A stretch of 64,000 nt of DNA, from positions 1-64,000 of the forward strand of contig NZ_CDDB01000028.1 in assembly GCF_000820105.1 (NCBI RefSeq), written 5' to 3'. The DNA comes from Aeromonas schubertii. GTDB taxonomy: Bacteria > Pseudomonadota > Gammaproteobacteria > Enterobacterales > Aeromonadaceae. The position numbers and the translations under genes are program-made. Under the pieces are notes generated by a model, which was not told the origin of the DNA, did no database searches, and worked only from the letters and a program-made list of their open reading frames with translations. Below, in pieces: positions 43,572 through 52,898 of the stretch (its first letter is position 1; every line of letters starts with the position of its first letter).

Positions 43572-45236
43572 TCAATAGGCCTGCTGATGCACATCGAGGA
43601 CGGCGCGTCCCGACGGGTCGGCCATCTCCTTGAACTTGGCATCCCACTCCAGTGCAGTGGGGGTAGAGCAGGCGACCGACTTGCCGTAGGGCACGGTGCG
43701 GGCGGCCGATTCGAGCGGGAAGTGCTCCTCGAAGATGGCCCGGTAGTAGTAGGCCTCCTTGGTGAGCGGGGTGTTGACCGGGAAGCGATAGGCGGCGGCC
43801 TCGAACATCTGATCGGTTACCTCCTTCTCTACCATGGCTTTGAGGCTGTCGATCCAGGAGTAGCCGACGCCGTCGGAGAACTGCTCCTTCTGGCGCCATG
43901 CCACCTCATGGGGCAGCAGCTCGCCAAACACCTCGCGCAGGATATGCTTTTCTATCTTGCCATTGCCGCACATCTTGTCGACGGGATTGAGGCGCATCGC
44001 CACATCCATAAACTCCTTGTCGAGGAAGGGCACGCGACCCTCCACGCCCCAGGCGGCCATGGATTTGTTGGCGCGCAGGCAGTCATACAGATGCAAGGCG
44101 TCGAGCTTGCGCACCGTCTCTTCATGGAATTCGCGGGCGTTGGGGGCCTTGTGGAAGTAGAGGTAGCCGCCAAACAGCTCGTCAGAGCCCTCGCCCGAGA
44201 GCACCATCTTGATGCCCATCGCCTTGATATAGCGGGCCATCAGGTACATGGGGGTGGAGGCTCGGATGGTGGTGACGTCATAGGTCTCGAGGTGATAGAT
44301 GACGTCCCGCAGGGCATCGAGCCCCTCCTGCACCGTGAAGTGGATCTGGTGGTGTACTGTGCCCAGGTGATCGGCCACCTTCTGGGCGGCGGCAAGATCC
44401 GGCGAGCCCTTGAGACCGACCGCGAAGGAGTGCAACTGGGGCCACCAGGCCTCGCTTTGGCCATCGTCCTCGATGCGGCGCGCCGCATAGAGTTTGGTGA
44501 TGGCGGAGATAACGGACGAATCCAGACCGCCGGAGAGCAGCACGCCGTAGGGGACGTCGCACATCAGCTGGCGTTTGACCGCCGCTTCCAGGGCGGCTTT
44601 CAGCTCGGCCTTGTCACTGACCTTGTGTTCGACCGCCTCATAGCTCATCCAGTCACGCTGGTACCATTTTTTGAGCTCGCCATCCTTGCTCCATAGGTAG
44701 TGTCCCGGCGGAAACGTCTCGACGCTCTTGCACACCGGCACCAGCGCCTTCATCTCGGAGGCGACGTAGAAGTTGCCGTGCTCGTCGCGCCCGGTATAGA
44801 GGGGGATGATCCCCATGTGGTCGCGACCGATGAGGTAGGCATCTTGCTCGGCGTCATAGAGGATAAAGGCGAAGATGCCGTTGAGATCGTCCAAAAAGGC
44901 GGGCCCCTTCTCCTTGTAGAGGGCGAGCAGCACCTCGCAATCGGAGTGGGTCTGAAACTGGAAATCGACCTTGAGGTTCTTCTCCAGCTCCTTGTGGTTG
45001 TAAATCTCGCCGTTGACCGCCAGCACATGGGTGCGCTCGGGGTTGTAGAGGGGCTGGGCGCCGTTGCCCGGATCGACGATGGCCAGGCGCTCGTGCACCA
45101 AAATGGCCTTGTCGGTGCTGTAGACGCCGGACCAGTCGGGCCCGCGGTGACGCAATCGCTTGGACATCTCGAGGGCCGATTTGCGAAGGGCCGCTGCATC
45201 AGACTTGATGTCCAGAATACCGAAGATGGAGCACAT
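43572..45236 (-). CDS. asnB: Asparagine synthetase B (glutamine-hydrolysing)
   Basis: A 554-residue enzyme making asparagine from aspartate, ATP and glutamine. The N-terminal glutaminase domain starts MCSIFGILD, with the catalytic cysteine at position 2 after Met removal, and has LSHRGPD-type residues (LRHRGPDWSG). The synthetase domain has the pyrophosphate loop LSGGLDSS (about residue 235) and SGEGSDELFGGY. Length equals E. coli AsnB. The ribosome site AGAGG is ten bases from the ATG. The upstream 150 bp contain a GGGCCC inverted repeat (45264-45283) that could act in the leader. Confidence 0.98.
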   Translation of the reverse strand: MCSIFGILDIKSDAAALRKSALEMSKRLRHRGPDWSGVYSTDKAILVHERLAIVDPGNGAQPLYNPERTHVLAVNGEIYNHKELEKNLKVDFQFQTHSDCEVLLALYKEKGPAFLDDLNGIFAFILYDAEQDAYLIGRDHMGIIPLYTGRDEHGNFYVASEMKALVPVCKSVETFPPGHYLWSKDGELKKWYQRDWMSYEAVEHKVSDKAELKAALEAAVKRQLMCDVPYGVLLSGGLDSSVISAITKLYAARRIEDDGQSEAWWPQLHSFAVGLKGSPDLAAAQKVADHLGTVHHQIHFTVQEGLDALRDVIYHLETYDVTTIRASTPMYLMARYIKAMGIKMVLSGEGSDELFGGYLYFHKAPNAREFHEETVRKLDALHLYDCLRANKSMAAWGVEGRVPFLDKEFMDVAMRLNPVDKMCGNGKIEKHILREVFGELLPHEVAWRQKEQFSDGVGYSWIDSLKAMVEKEVTDQMFEAAAYRFPVNTPLTKEAYYYRAIFEEHFPLESAARTVPYGKSVACSTPTALEWDAKFKEMADPSGRAVLDVHQQAY

Positions 45237-45343
45237 CGATGTAAATCCTCTTTATTTTTGTAGGGCCCCCCACGTTTGGGCCCGAAAGTCCGTTTACATT
45301 CCTCGCCCCTCACAATGCCAGAGCAAGGCTCTTTTGCAAACAG

Positions 45344-45366
45344 AAAAGCCGGATAATATCCGGCTT
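45344..45366 (-). terminator. Terminator after the cupin gene
   Basis: AAGCCGGATA and TATCCGGCTT form a 10-bp perfect inverted repeat; on the minus strand it is followed by a short T-rich tail (TTTTC). It lies 28 bp after the cupin stop codon and separates it from asnB. Confidence 0.65.
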
Positions 45367-45393
45367 CTCTTGGGGACCTCCTGGTGGAGAGGA

Positions 45394-45768
45394 TCAGCTC
45401 TGATCGCTCGGCTCGAAGATGACGTAGATCTTGCGGCAGGTCTCGATGGTCTCCCAGGTGCCGCGAAAACCGGCCGGGATGACGAACTGATCCCCGGCGA
45501 CCAGGATCATGCTGTTGCCCTCCTGATCCGACAGTTGCACCTTGCCCTCGAGCAGGTGGCAAAACTCGTGCTCGCTATAACGAACCTCCCAACTGCCCGG
45601 TTCGCCCTGCCAGATCCCGGCATGAAACTGGGCGCTCGGGTCCGAGTAGTGGTTCCAGAGCAGTTGCTTGGGATCCCCGGCGATGAGGCGATCTTCGGCC
45701 GGGTAGAGGGGTTGGGGGGGGACTGACTCGGAGAAGAGCACGAGATCGCTGATGAGGGGGGATGACAT
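45394..45768 (-). CDS. Cupin-domain protein
   Basis: A 124-residue single-domain cupin (DUF861/ureidoglycine-type). The first cupin motif is visible as SEHEFCHLLEGKVQL and the second as GDQFVIPAGFRGTWETIE. The family's members bind a metal and either small ligands or are dioxygenase-like; no function can be assigned. ATG 45768 follows AAGGAGG at seven bases. It stands alone between asnB and the antiporter gene. Confidence 0.87.
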   Translation of the reverse strand: MSSPLISDLVLFSESVPPQPLYPAEDRLIAGDPKQLLWNHYSDPSAQFHAGIWQGEPGSWEVRYSEHEFCHLLEGKVQLSDQEGNSMILVAGDQFVIPAGFRGTWETIETCRKIYVIFEPSDQS

Positions 45769-45820
45769 GGAACCTCCTTGGCCGTGGATGAAGGGGGGCA
45801 TCATGCCCCCGTTTAGTATT

Positions 45821-47449
45821 CTAACCACCTTCGACCTTAGCGGTCTGGCCGTCACTTGCCAAGGGGTCACGTTCCTCAAAGGGACGCAGCTCACGCATGA
45901 CATGACGGGCAAAACCGCTACCCGCTTCGTTATAGACGTTGAAGACGGCGTCGATCCCCTGCTCGAGCAGGGAGGGGATGTCATCTTCGAAGCGGACAAT
46001 GGCGGCGATGCGCCCACTAAAACCGTGGCTGCGCAGCTTGTCGACCGCATAGAGGTTCCCGGAGTGGTGAGGCATGGCGAGCAGCACCAGAGAGACCTGG
46101 TTGGAGAGCAGCACCTTGTCCCAGAAATCGGTGTCGGTGGCATCCCCTTCGATGACGTTGAGGCCACGCTCACGCAGCCCCGGCAGTTTGCTGCTGTCGT
46201 TCTCCACCCCGAGCACGACCGGACCGTGACGACGCTCCAGCTCGGCATAGGCACCCTGACCGATACGCCCCATGCCGAGGATGATGACCTGGGCATCGCC
46301 CAGCTCTATGGGTCTGTCCTCAGGGTGCAACATGGCGGTCTGCCAGCGCCGCAGGCGATCCCCGAAGCGGTGATAGAGGCGTTCTCCCATGCCGTTGAGG
46401 GGGGCGGAGATCATGAAGCTGGCCGCCAGCATCAGGGAGATGGCCACCAACCACTCCGCAGGCAGCCAGCCCGCCTTGGTGGCAATGGCGCCGACGATGA
46501 GGCCGAATTCGGAGAAGTTGGCCAGGGCCAGGGTAGAGAGCAGGGCGGTGCGAACCCTCAGATGGGCGCTGCAGTAAACCACGTAGTAGAGCAGGCTCTT
46601 GAGCGGCAGCACCAGCAGCAAGATCGCCGCCATCAAGAGGGTGTCCGAGGTGGGCAACCCGTGCAGACCGATGGAGACGAAGAAGCAGACCAGGAAGAGA
46701 TCTTTGAGGTTGAAGAGCGACTTGGCCAGGCCGCTCGAGGCGGGATGGCTGGCCAGCAGCATCCCCATCACCAGGGCACCGAGATCGGGTTTGAGGCCCA
46801 CCAGCTCGAAGCCGCCGGCCCCCACCACCAGAGCCAGGAAGATCCCCATCAGCACCTGCAGCTCCCCGTGACCGGCCCGCTCGAGCAGCAGAAAGAGCAA
46901 GGGGCGCAGCAGGGGGAGCGCCAATACCCAAAGGGCCCACAGGCTCGGCAATTTGCCGCTCGAGACGGTGAGGAAGGCTACCGCGAAGAGATCCTGCAGC
47001 ACCAGCACGCCGATGGCGAGGCGGCCGTAGAGGGCATTCATATCGCTTCGCTCCTCAAGCACCTTGACCGCGAAGACGGTGCTGGAGAAGGAGAGGGCAA
47101 AGCCGAGCAGCAGTGCCAGTTGCCAGTTGAGTTCGCTGGCCAGGGTGACGCCTACCCCCTTGCAAGCCAGTAATACCAGGGTAAAGAGCAGGGTCGAGAG
47201 CAGCATGTGCACGCTGGTGGTGCCCCACACCTCCCGCTTGAGCAGGGTCTTGACCTCCAGCTTGAGGCCGATGGTAAAGAGCAGCAGGGTGACCCCGAGG
47301 TCGGCCAGGGTGGTGAGGGTCTCACTGTGGGGGACATCGAGTCCCTTGAGGGCAAAGCCGGCGGCCAGATAACCGAGCAGGGGAGGCAGCTTGAGGAGGT
47401 TGGCCAGCATGCCGCAGCCGAAGGCCACGGCGATGATCATCAAATCCAT
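45821..47449 (-). CDS. Kef-type cation:proton antiporter
   Basis: A 542-residue monovalent cation:proton antiporter-2 family protein resembling KefB/KefC and YbaL. The N-terminal Na+/H+ exchanger domain has about 12 helices (PPLLGYLAAGFALKG; GFALSFSSTVFAVKVLEE; LVLQDLFAVAFL). The C-terminal TrkA-N nucleotide-binding domain begins VIILGMGRIGQGAYAELERR (about residue 410) and carries EGDATDTDFW. It probably exports potassium when glutathione adducts form or pH shifts. No KefF/KefG-type ancillary gene is beside it. The start at 47449 opens the first helix; nagD ends 14 bp upstream. Confidence 0.92.
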   Translation of the reverse strand: MDLMIIAVAFGCGMLANLLKLPPLLGYLAAGFALKGLDVPHSETLTTLADLGVTLLLFTIGLKLEVKTLLKREVWGTTSVHMLLSTLLFTLVLLACKGVGVTLASELNWQLALLLGFALSFSSTVFAVKVLEERSDMNALYGRLAIGVLVLQDLFAVAFLTVSSGKLPSLWALWVLALPLLRPLLFLLLERAGHGELQVLMGIFLALVVGAGGFELVGLKPDLGALVMGMLLASHPASSGLAKSLFNLKDLFLVCFFVSIGLHGLPTSDTLLMAAILLLVLPLKSLLYYVVYCSAHLRVRTALLSTLALANFSEFGLIVGAIATKAGWLPAEWLVAISLMLAASFMISAPLNGMGERLYHRFGDRLRRWQTAMLHPEDRPIELGDAQVIILGMGRIGQGAYAELERRHGPVVLGVENDSSKLPGLRERGLNVIEGDATDTDFWDKVLLSNQVSLVLLAMPHHSGNLYAVDKLRSHGFSGRIAAIVRFEDDIPSLLEQGIDAVFNVYNEAGSGFARHVMRELRPFEERDPLASDGQTAKVEGG

Positions 47450-47463
47450 GGTGTAACGGGTTC

Positions 47464-48213
47464 CTAAACGATGTCGATCTCGTTGACAGAGCCAAAGATA
47501 TGGTTGGGACGAAACGGTACCTGATCGATATCCTCGGCACGACTCACGCCCGAGAGCACCAGTATGGTCTCGAGGCCCGCCTGGAAGCCGGCCAGAATAT
47601 CGGTGCGCAGGTTGTCGCCGATGATGATGGTGCTCTCCGAGTGGGCCTCCATCCGGTTCAGTGCCGCACGGATGATCCAGGCGCTGGGCTTGCCCACATA
47701 AAACGGCTTCTTGCCGGTCATCCGCTCGATGGGGGCGCACAGGGCTCCGCAGGCCGGGTACATGTGAGGGCCGTGGGTATCGGGGTTGGTGGCGATAAAG
47801 CGTGCCCCCTGGGCCACGAACTTGGCACCCAGCTGCATCATGGACCAGTTGTAGTTGCGAGTCTCGCCCACCACCACGAAGTCGGGATCGATGTCGGTGA
47901 TGGTAAATCCGGCCTTGTAGAGTTCGTGGGTCAGGGCCCCCTCACCGATCACATAGGCCTTCTTGCCGTCCTGGCGGCGCAGAAAGTCGGCGGTCCCCAT
48001 GGCCGAGGTGTAAAAACACTCCTCGGGCACCTCGATGCCGGCGGAGCGGAAGCGGTTTTGCAGATCTTTCTGGGTCTGGGCCGGGTAGTTGGTCAGAAAG
48101 AGCAACTTGTGGCCCTGCTCGAGGAGGCGGTGGACAAAGCGATCGGCGCCGGGGATCAGGTCGTTGTTGTGCAAAATGACGCCGTCTATGTCACAAATAA
48201 CACTTTTCTTCAT
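47464..48213 (-). CDS. nagD: Nucleotidase NagD (HAD-IIA)
   Basis: A 249-residue phosphatase very similar to E. coli NagD throughout (CDIDGV, LLFLTNYPAQTQKDLQNRF, FVVVGETRNYNW, FYVGKPSAWIIRAALNRMEA, IIIGDNLRTDILAGFQAG). NagD hydrolyses nucleoside monophosphates, UMP and GMP best. In E. coli it is the last gene of nagBACD, but here no nag gene accompanies it. It is the first of a minus-strand pair with the antiporter gene. Confidence 0.96.
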   Translation of the reverse strand: MKKSVICDIDGVILHNNDLIPGADRFVHRLLEQGHKLLFLTNYPAQTQKDLQNRFRSAGIEVPEECFYTSAMGTADFLRRQDGKKAYVIGEGALTHELYKAGFTITDIDPDFVVVGETRNYNWSMMQLGAKFVAQGARFIATNPDTHGPHMYPACGALCAPIERMTGKKPFYVGKPSAWIIRAALNRMEAHSESTIIIGDNLRTDILAGFQAGLETILVLSGVSRAEDIDQVPFRPNHIFGSVNEIDIV

Positions 48214-48338
48214 ACTGCCTCCTTGCGTGGCATGCCAGGGTGGAAGAACCTAGTCTATCAATCAGTTAGCTTCTTTGAAGCGGGGATTATAAGCCCGTTT
48301 GGCAACTGGGTTACAGCCGTTTTCTTGTGGAGGTGATG

Positions 48339-49361
48339 ATGATGGAGACATTGATTGCCGAACTGCCCAAGGTTGAGCTGCATCTGCATATCGAGGGCAC
48401 ACTGGAGCCTGAGCTGGTCTTTGCGCTGGCCAGGCGTAACCATATTGAGCTGCCCTGGGGGTCGGTCGAGGCACTTCGCTCGGCGTACCGTTTCACAGAC
48501 CTGCAGTCTTTTCTCGATCTCTACTATCAAAACGCGGCCGTCCTCTGCACGGCCCGCGACTTCTTTGATCTGACCCTGGCCTATCTGGAGCGCTGTCACC
48601 AGGAGAAGATCGTGCACACGGAGATCTTCTTCGATCCCCAGACCCACACCGAGCGGGGAGTCCCCTTCTCCGAGGTGATGGAGGGGCTGCTCGAGGCGCT
48701 TGACGAGGGGCAGCGCCGCTGGCAGATCAGCTCCCGACTCATTCTCTGCTTCTTGCGCCATCTTAGCGAAGAGTCCGCCTGGCAGACCCTGACAGAGGCC
48801 GAGCCCTGGCTCGACCGGCTGCACGGTTTTGGTCTGGACTCCGGCGAGCGGGGGAATCCGCCGGAGAAATTTGCCCGGGTCTTTGCCAGAGTCAGAGAGC
48901 TGGGTCTTCCCGTTGTCGCCCATGCGGGAGAGGAGGGGCCCGCCGGATATATCTGGCAGGCGATGGAACGACTCCAGGTACGGCGTATCGATCACGGGGT
49001 GCGCGCCATCGACGATCCCGAGCTGCTGGAGGCGCTGGCCCGCAGCCGACTGCCCCTGACGGTCTGCCCCCTCTCCAACCTGCGCCTGCAGGTGGTCAAA
49101 ACGATGAGCGATCATCCCATGAGGCACTTGCTGGAGCACGGGCTCTGCGTGACGGTCAACTCCGACGATCCCGCCTACTTCGGTGGCTATCTCACGGCCA
49201 ACTATCGGGCACTGGTGGAGGGGCTCTCCCTGAGTGCCGGGCAGGTGGTACAGCTGGCGCTTAACGGCGTCGAGGCGAGCTGGATGAGCGATGGGCAAAA
49301 GAGCCATTGGTGCGAGCAGATCCAGGGCATAGCCCGAGCGCACGGTGTTGGCGACCTTTGA
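48339..49361 (+). CDS. Adenine deaminase (adenosine deaminase family)
   Basis: A 340-residue zinc amidohydrolase. Metal ligands lie in ELHLHIEGTL near the N terminus, PVVAHAGEEG (His with catalytic Glu) and TVNSDDPAYFG. The IEGTLEPELVFALA and FFDPQTHTERGVPF segments resemble the fungal Aah1/Pseudomonas branch that deaminates adenine rather than adenosine, so hypoxanthine formation from adenine is the likely reaction; annotation as adenosine deaminase (Add) is common. Three ATGs follow the GGAGG (48336, 48339, 48342). 48339 or 48342 is best spaced. Confidence 0.88.
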   Translation: MMETLIAELPKVELHLHIEGTLEPELVFALARRNHIELPWGSVEALRSAYRFTDLQSFLDLYYQNAAVLCTARDFFDLTLAYLERCHQEKIVHTEIFFDPQTHTERGVPFSEVMEGLLEALDEGQRRWQISSRLILCFLRHLSEESAWQTLTEAEPWLDRLHGFGLDSGERGNPPEKFARVFARVRELGLPVVAHAGEEGPAGYIWQAMERLQVRRIDHGVRAIDDPELLEALARSRLPLTVCPLSNLRLQVVKTMSDHPMRHLLEHGLCVTVNSDDPAYFGGYLTANYRALVEGLSLSAGQVVQLALNGVEASWMSDGQKSHWCEQIQGIARAHGVGDL

Positions 49362-49419
49362 GCAGAAGGGGGGGATCGGCTAGAATCTTCCCCCTATTGT
49401 ATCGACTCTCTGAATTGCA

Positions 49420-50397
49420 ATGAGCCAGATGGATCCTGTTTTCGACCACTCTTTTCACCGCGAGCTGCTCCACCCAAAACACTGGGGAGCCTGGCTCGGT
49501 GTCGGTGCGCTGCGCCTGATGGGCTATCTGCCTCCCCGTTTGCGCGATCGTCTGGGGGATCTCCTGGCCCCGCTGCTGGTGCGTCTCTCCAAGAAACAGT
49601 GCTATATCGCCCGCACCAACCTCGAGATCTGCTTCCCCCGGTTGAGCGGGGAAGAGCGTGAGGCCCTGCTGCACAAGTGCATGCGAGTGGGCATCAAGAC
49701 CTTCGCCGGCTTTGGCGAGCTGAGCGTGCGCTCCCCCGACTATCTGGCATCACGCACCCGGATCAGCGGTTGGGAGCATGTGGAGGCCGCCAGGTTGGCG
49801 GGTCAATCGGTGATCTTCGTGGTGCCCCACACCTGGGCCATCGATTTTTGCGGACGCATCATCGATAATCGCCAGACCCTCTCCATGTGCACCATGATGA
49901 AGAGCGCCAAGAGCGCCGTGTTCGATCGCTACATCAACCGGGAGCGGGGACGCAACGGTGCCAAGATCTATGAACGCAGCGCCGGGCTCAAACCCATCAT
50001 CAAACACCTCAGACAGCCGGGCAGCGGTTTTTATTATCTGCCGGACCAGGATCACGGGCGCGAGGCGAGCCTCTTTGTTCCCTTTTTTGGTATGGAGAAG
50101 GCGACCCTGCCGGCCTTGCCACGCCTGTGCAAGCTCACCGGTGCCCGTCCGCTGATGATGCTGGCCTGCTACGACGAGGCAAACCACGACTACGAACTGG
50201 TGATAGAGCCTCTGCCCGAGCCCTACCCGAGCGAGGATGTGACCCGGGATACTCTGGTGATGAATCAGGCGGTGGAGTCGCTGCTGACCCGCTATCCGGA
50301 GCAGTACATGTGGTTTCTCAAAATATTCCACACTCGTCCCGATACGGATGAGGGATTTTATGAACTCGGGATCCGCAAGGTGCGCGGCGAAATATGA
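49420..50397 (+). CDS. lpxM: Lipid A acyltransferase LpxM-like
   Basis: A 325-residue inner-membrane acyltransferase that adds the last secondary acyl chain to Kdo2-lipid A. The catalytic HX4D motif is HTWAID (about residue 137), and further LpxM-type blocks are PKHWGAWLGVGALRLMGYLPP, YYLPDQDHGRE and RYPEQYMWFLKIFHTR. It matches E. coli LpxM better than LpxL, especially over the YYLPDQDHG segment. It stands alone, 58 bp after the deaminase gene. Confidence 0.92.
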   Translation: MSQMDPVFDHSFHRELLHPKHWGAWLGVGALRLMGYLPPRLRDRLGDLLAPLLVRLSKKQCYIARTNLEICFPRLSGEEREALLHKCMRVGIKTFAGFGELSVRSPDYLASRTRISGWEHVEAARLAGQSVIFVVPHTWAIDFCGRIIDNRQTLSMCTMMKSAKSAVFDRYINRERGRNGAKIYERSAGLKPIIKHLRQPGSGFYYLPDQDHGREASLFVPFFGMEKATLPALPRLCKLTGARPLMMLACYDEANHDYELVIEPLPEPYPSEDVTRDTLVMNQAVESLLTRYPEQYMWFLKIFHTRPDTDEGFYELGIRKVRGEI

Positions 50398-50398
50398 T

Positions 50399-50426
50399 GG
50401 CAAGCCCGGCGGTTGTCGGGCTTGCC
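50399..50426. terminator. Stem-loop between convergent lpxM and glycine-zipper genes
   Basis: GGCAAGCCCG pairs with CGGGCTTGCC around an 8-base loop, immediately after lpxM and before the end of the convergent gene. There is no T run on either strand, so termination would be weak or Rho-assisted. Confidence 0.45.
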
Positions 50427-50433
50427 CATCGCA

Positions 50434-50985
50434 TCAGCCTGCAGCCGGGATGGCGGGAGCATCCAGCACCAGGCGTCCCTCCTTCACCGGTATGGTTTTG
50501 CCGGGCTGGTGCTGCATGCGTACCACCCCCTCCTGTCCGGCGAGGCGATAGGTCACGTCATAGCCAAGGGACTCCTGTGATTCCTTTTGCACGGTACGGC
50601 AGCGCTGCTCTTTCGTGGTGTAGGTATCGGCTTTTTGCATATTGCCCTGCACCTGATTGCCCGCATAGCCACCGGCGACAGCCCCTGCCGCCGTCGCCAC
50701 CTTCTTGCCGCTGCCTCCGCCAAATTGGTGACCGATAACGCCCCCCAGAGCGGCGCCGACGACGGTGCCGACAATCTGGTGTTCATCCTTAACCGGTTTT
50801 CTGTGGGTGACGCTTACTTGCTCGCACACCTGTTGGGGCGTCTTGATGGTGCGGCTGACCGGCTTGACGCCGAGCACCTGGGCCACTTCAGGCTCTCGTT
50901 CGAACAGGTGGCTGCTGGCTACGGCAGAGAGGGTGAGGGCACTGGCCACGCCGACCAGCACGCCTCCCAACATGGACTTGTTCAT
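50434..50985 (-). CDS. Glycine-zipper (SlyB-like) envelope protein
   Basis: A 183-residue protein with an N-terminal hydrophobic signal or anchor (about residues 5-24) and a central glycine-zipper-2TM domain (IVGTVVGAALGGVIGHQFGGG ... GAVAGGYAGNQVQG). No lipobox cysteine is present, unlike SlyB, so it may be anchored by its N-terminal helix. The C-terminal part (EQRCRTVQKESQESLGYDV) is typical of these 2TM proteins, which influence outer-membrane integrity. Function is otherwise unknown. Confidence 0.85.
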   Translation of the reverse strand: MNKSMLGGVLVGVASALTLSAVASSHLFEREPEVAQVLGVKPVSRTIKTPQQVCEQVSVTHRKPVKDEHQIVGTVVGAALGGVIGHQFGGGSGKKVATAAGAVAGGYAGNQVQGNMQKADTYTTKEQRCRTVQKESQESLGYDVTYRLAGQEGVVRMQHQPGKTIPVKEGRLVLDAPAIPAAG

Positions 50986-51143
50986 GGTTTTTCCTTATCA
51001 CTGGGTCTATCCCTATTGTCGACGGGGGCTGCCATGTCAGGTAGCTGAGCCCGGCGGCTATCCGACAGGGATTGTCTGCCCCGAATTTGAGTGGCGACCG
51101 GGGCTGTCTTAATATGGCGACATCCCTGTGTGAGTGTGTTCCC

Positions 51144-52088
51144 ATGTCGTCTCTCTCCTTTCTCTTCCCCGTTTCCTGTATCGCCATCTGGGCCGGTAAT
51201 GGCATCGTCAGCAAGATGGCGGTGCAACTGATGTCACCGGCTGCGCTGGCCTGGTCGCGCTGGCTGGTGGCGGCCCTGGTGTTGAGTCCCTGGCTGGGGC
51301 GCCGGGCCTGGCTGCTGCGGCACCGCCTGTTTCGCTGCGCCCCCAGGCTGGCGTTGCTCGCACTGCTTGGCATGGTACTTAACCAGACCTTCGGTTATTA
51401 CGCCGCAACAACCCTGGGGGCGACCGAGATCAGCCTTATCATGGGTCTGACTCCCCTGATGACGGTGGTACTCAGCACCCTGTTACTGCGTGAGCGCCCC
51501 ACTTGGGGCGCGCTGCTCGGTGGGCTGGTCTCTCTGGGAGGGCTGGTGGTGTTGCTGGGGCAGGGGGACCCGGCTCGGTTGCTGACCCATGGCATCTCCA
51601 TCGGCTATGTCTACATGCTGCTCTCGGCGCTCACTTATGCGCTCTATAGCGTGCTGCTGCGCCGCTGGGTTCTGGGGCTCGACAACTGGATGATGCTCTA
51701 CGGCCAGGTGCTGATGAGCCTGATGTTCCTGACCCCCTTCTTCTTCCTGGTGGATGGTCGCTTGCCGGGGTGGGAGAGCCTGTGGTTTGTGCTCTATGCC
51801 GGGGTCCCGACCTCGGCCCTCTCTCCCTGGCTCTGGATGCAGGGGATCTCCCTGCTTGGTGCCAGCAGAACGGCTATCTACATGAACTTGCTACCTGTGA
51901 TGACGGCCGGGTTGGCGGTCACCCTGCTGGGAGAGCAATTGAGCTGGAGTCATCTGGTGGGGGGAGGCTTGACCCTGGCCGGAGTAATACTGGCCCAGGT
52001 GCAGCGCACGCCGGTGCTGTTTCCCGGAAACAAAACCGCCTCCCGAGGGAGGCGTGGCGACAAATCTGCTCGTGCTGCTTGTGATTAG
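51144..52088 (+). CDS. DMT-superfamily (EamA) transporter
   Basis: A 314-residue ten-helix exporter with two EamA repeats ([32 protein letters not shown]). It is not closely related to the exporter at 35.1 kb. The C terminus is a short charged tail ([19 protein letters not shown]). The start is uncertain: ATG 51144 is used, but ATG 51114 is also possible, and neither has a strong ribosome site. Its stop overlaps that of the convergent cspD by four bases. Confidence 0.87.
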   Translation: MSSLSFLFPVSCIAIWAGNGIVSKMAVQLMSPAALAWSRWLVAALVLSPWLGRRAWLLRHRLFRCAPRLALLALLGMVLNQTFGYYAATTLGATEISLIMGLTPLMTVVLSTLLLRERPTWGALLGGLVSLGGLVVLLGQGDPARLLTHGISIGYVYMLLSALTYALYSVLLRRWVLGLDNWMMLYGQVLMSLMFLTPFFFLVDGRLPGWESLWFVLYAGVPTSALSPWLWMQGISLLGASRTAIYMNLLPVMTAGLAVTLLGEQLSWSHLVGGGLTLAGVILAQVQRTPVLFPGNKTASRGRRGDKSARAACD

Positions 52089-52303
52089 ATATTTTGTGCT
52101 TCTGTGGGCACAATGACGGATGCGTGGTTTCCCTTGGGGCCTTTTTGCAGTTCAAATTGGACAGACTGACCGGCCTTGAGTGTCTTGTAGCCATCCATCT
52201 GGATGGTGGAGTAGTGGGCAAAAATGTCCTCCCCACCCCCCTCCGGGCAGATGAAACCAAACCCTTTGGCGTTGTTGAACCATTTGACTGTTCCGGTTGC
52301 CAT
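52085..52303 (-). CDS. cspD: Cold-shock-like protein CspD
   Basis: A 72-residue cold-shock domain protein. RNP1 is KGFGFI and RNP2 DIFAHYS, and the stretch [12 protein letters not shown] and the C terminus match E. coli CspD closely. CspD binds single-stranded DNA and inhibits replication in stationary phase. It lies divergent from clpS, as in enterobacteria, where CspD is itself degraded by Lon. Its last four bases overlap the end of the exporter gene. Confidence 0.97.
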   Translation of the reverse strand: MATGTVKWFNNAKGFGFICPEGGGEDIFAHYSTIQMDGYKTLKAGQSVQFELQKGPKGNHASVIVPTEAQNI

Positions 52304-52445
52304 ACATCTACATCCTTTTATTGATTACCCTAAAGTCGTTGAGTAACCTGCGCCCGCTCCATGTAAACTAGAAATATCTGGCCTCATCCGGGGGCAGATT
52401 AGCAAGTAACCAATCTAGTCCAAGAATCCGTCGAGTCAAGAAGTT

Positions 52446-52509
52446 GTTAACAAATCAGTGTGACCAGGTTAACAAAATCTGTTGACAAGTGCTTTTCTAT
52501 TGATAGTAA
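52446..52509 (+). promoter_or_regulatory. clpS-clpA promoter and upstream direct repeat
   Basis: TTGACA (52482-52487), 16-bp spacer, TAGTAA (52504-52509), 20 bp before the clpS start codon. Upstream, GTTAACAAA occurs twice (52446 and 52468) exactly 22 bp apart, about two helical turns, suggesting a regulator binding on one face of the DNA in the cspD/clpS intergenic region. Confidence 0.6.
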
Positions 52510-52529
52510 TCTTAAGGTGCCGGAGAAAG

Positions 52530-52847
52530 ATGGCTAAACAGAAAGAACTCTTTGTAAATGAAGAGGTTGCTCAAGATTCCAAGGTTGATGTGCAACCGCC
52601 TCCCATGTACAAGGTGGTATTGAACAACGATGACTATACCCCTATGGATTTTGTGGTAGAGGTTTTGCAAAGGTTCTTCGGTATGGACTTGGATAAAGCG
52701 ACTCAGGTGATGCTGAGTGTGCATTATAGTGGTAAGGGGATCTGTGGCGTGTTTACGGCCGAGATTGCCGAGACCAAGGTAGTTCAGGTCAATACCTATG
52801 CTCGAAAGAACGAACATCCACTGCTTTGTACCATGGAAAAGGCCTGA
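52530..52847 (+). CDS. clpS: ClpS, N-degron adaptor of ClpAP
   Basis: A 105-residue adaptor that hands proteins with N-terminal Leu, Phe, Tyr or Trp to ClpA. The flexible N-terminal tail (about 25 residues) engages ClpA. The folded domain has the substrate-pocket residues [15 protein letters not shown] and the conserved [18 protein letters not shown] 52530 has a GGAG before it; a frame reaching 52482 overlaps the promoter. It is co-transcribed with clpA 51 bp downstream. Confidence 0.97.
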   Translation: MAKQKELFVNEEVAQDSKVDVQPPPMYKVVLNNDDYTPMDFVVEVLQRFFGMDLDKATQVMLSVHYSGKGICGVFTAEIAETKVVQVNTYARKNEHPLLCTMEKA

Positions 52848-52898
52848 TAAATGATCTGAATGACACCACGATAAGCTGTTGTATTAGGGGAGGTGCCT

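Noticed and set aside
45264..45283. GGGCCC inverted repeat in the asnB leader as an attenuator or riboswitch
   Set aside because: It lacks a T run and a competing structure, and no known riboswitch motif is visible.
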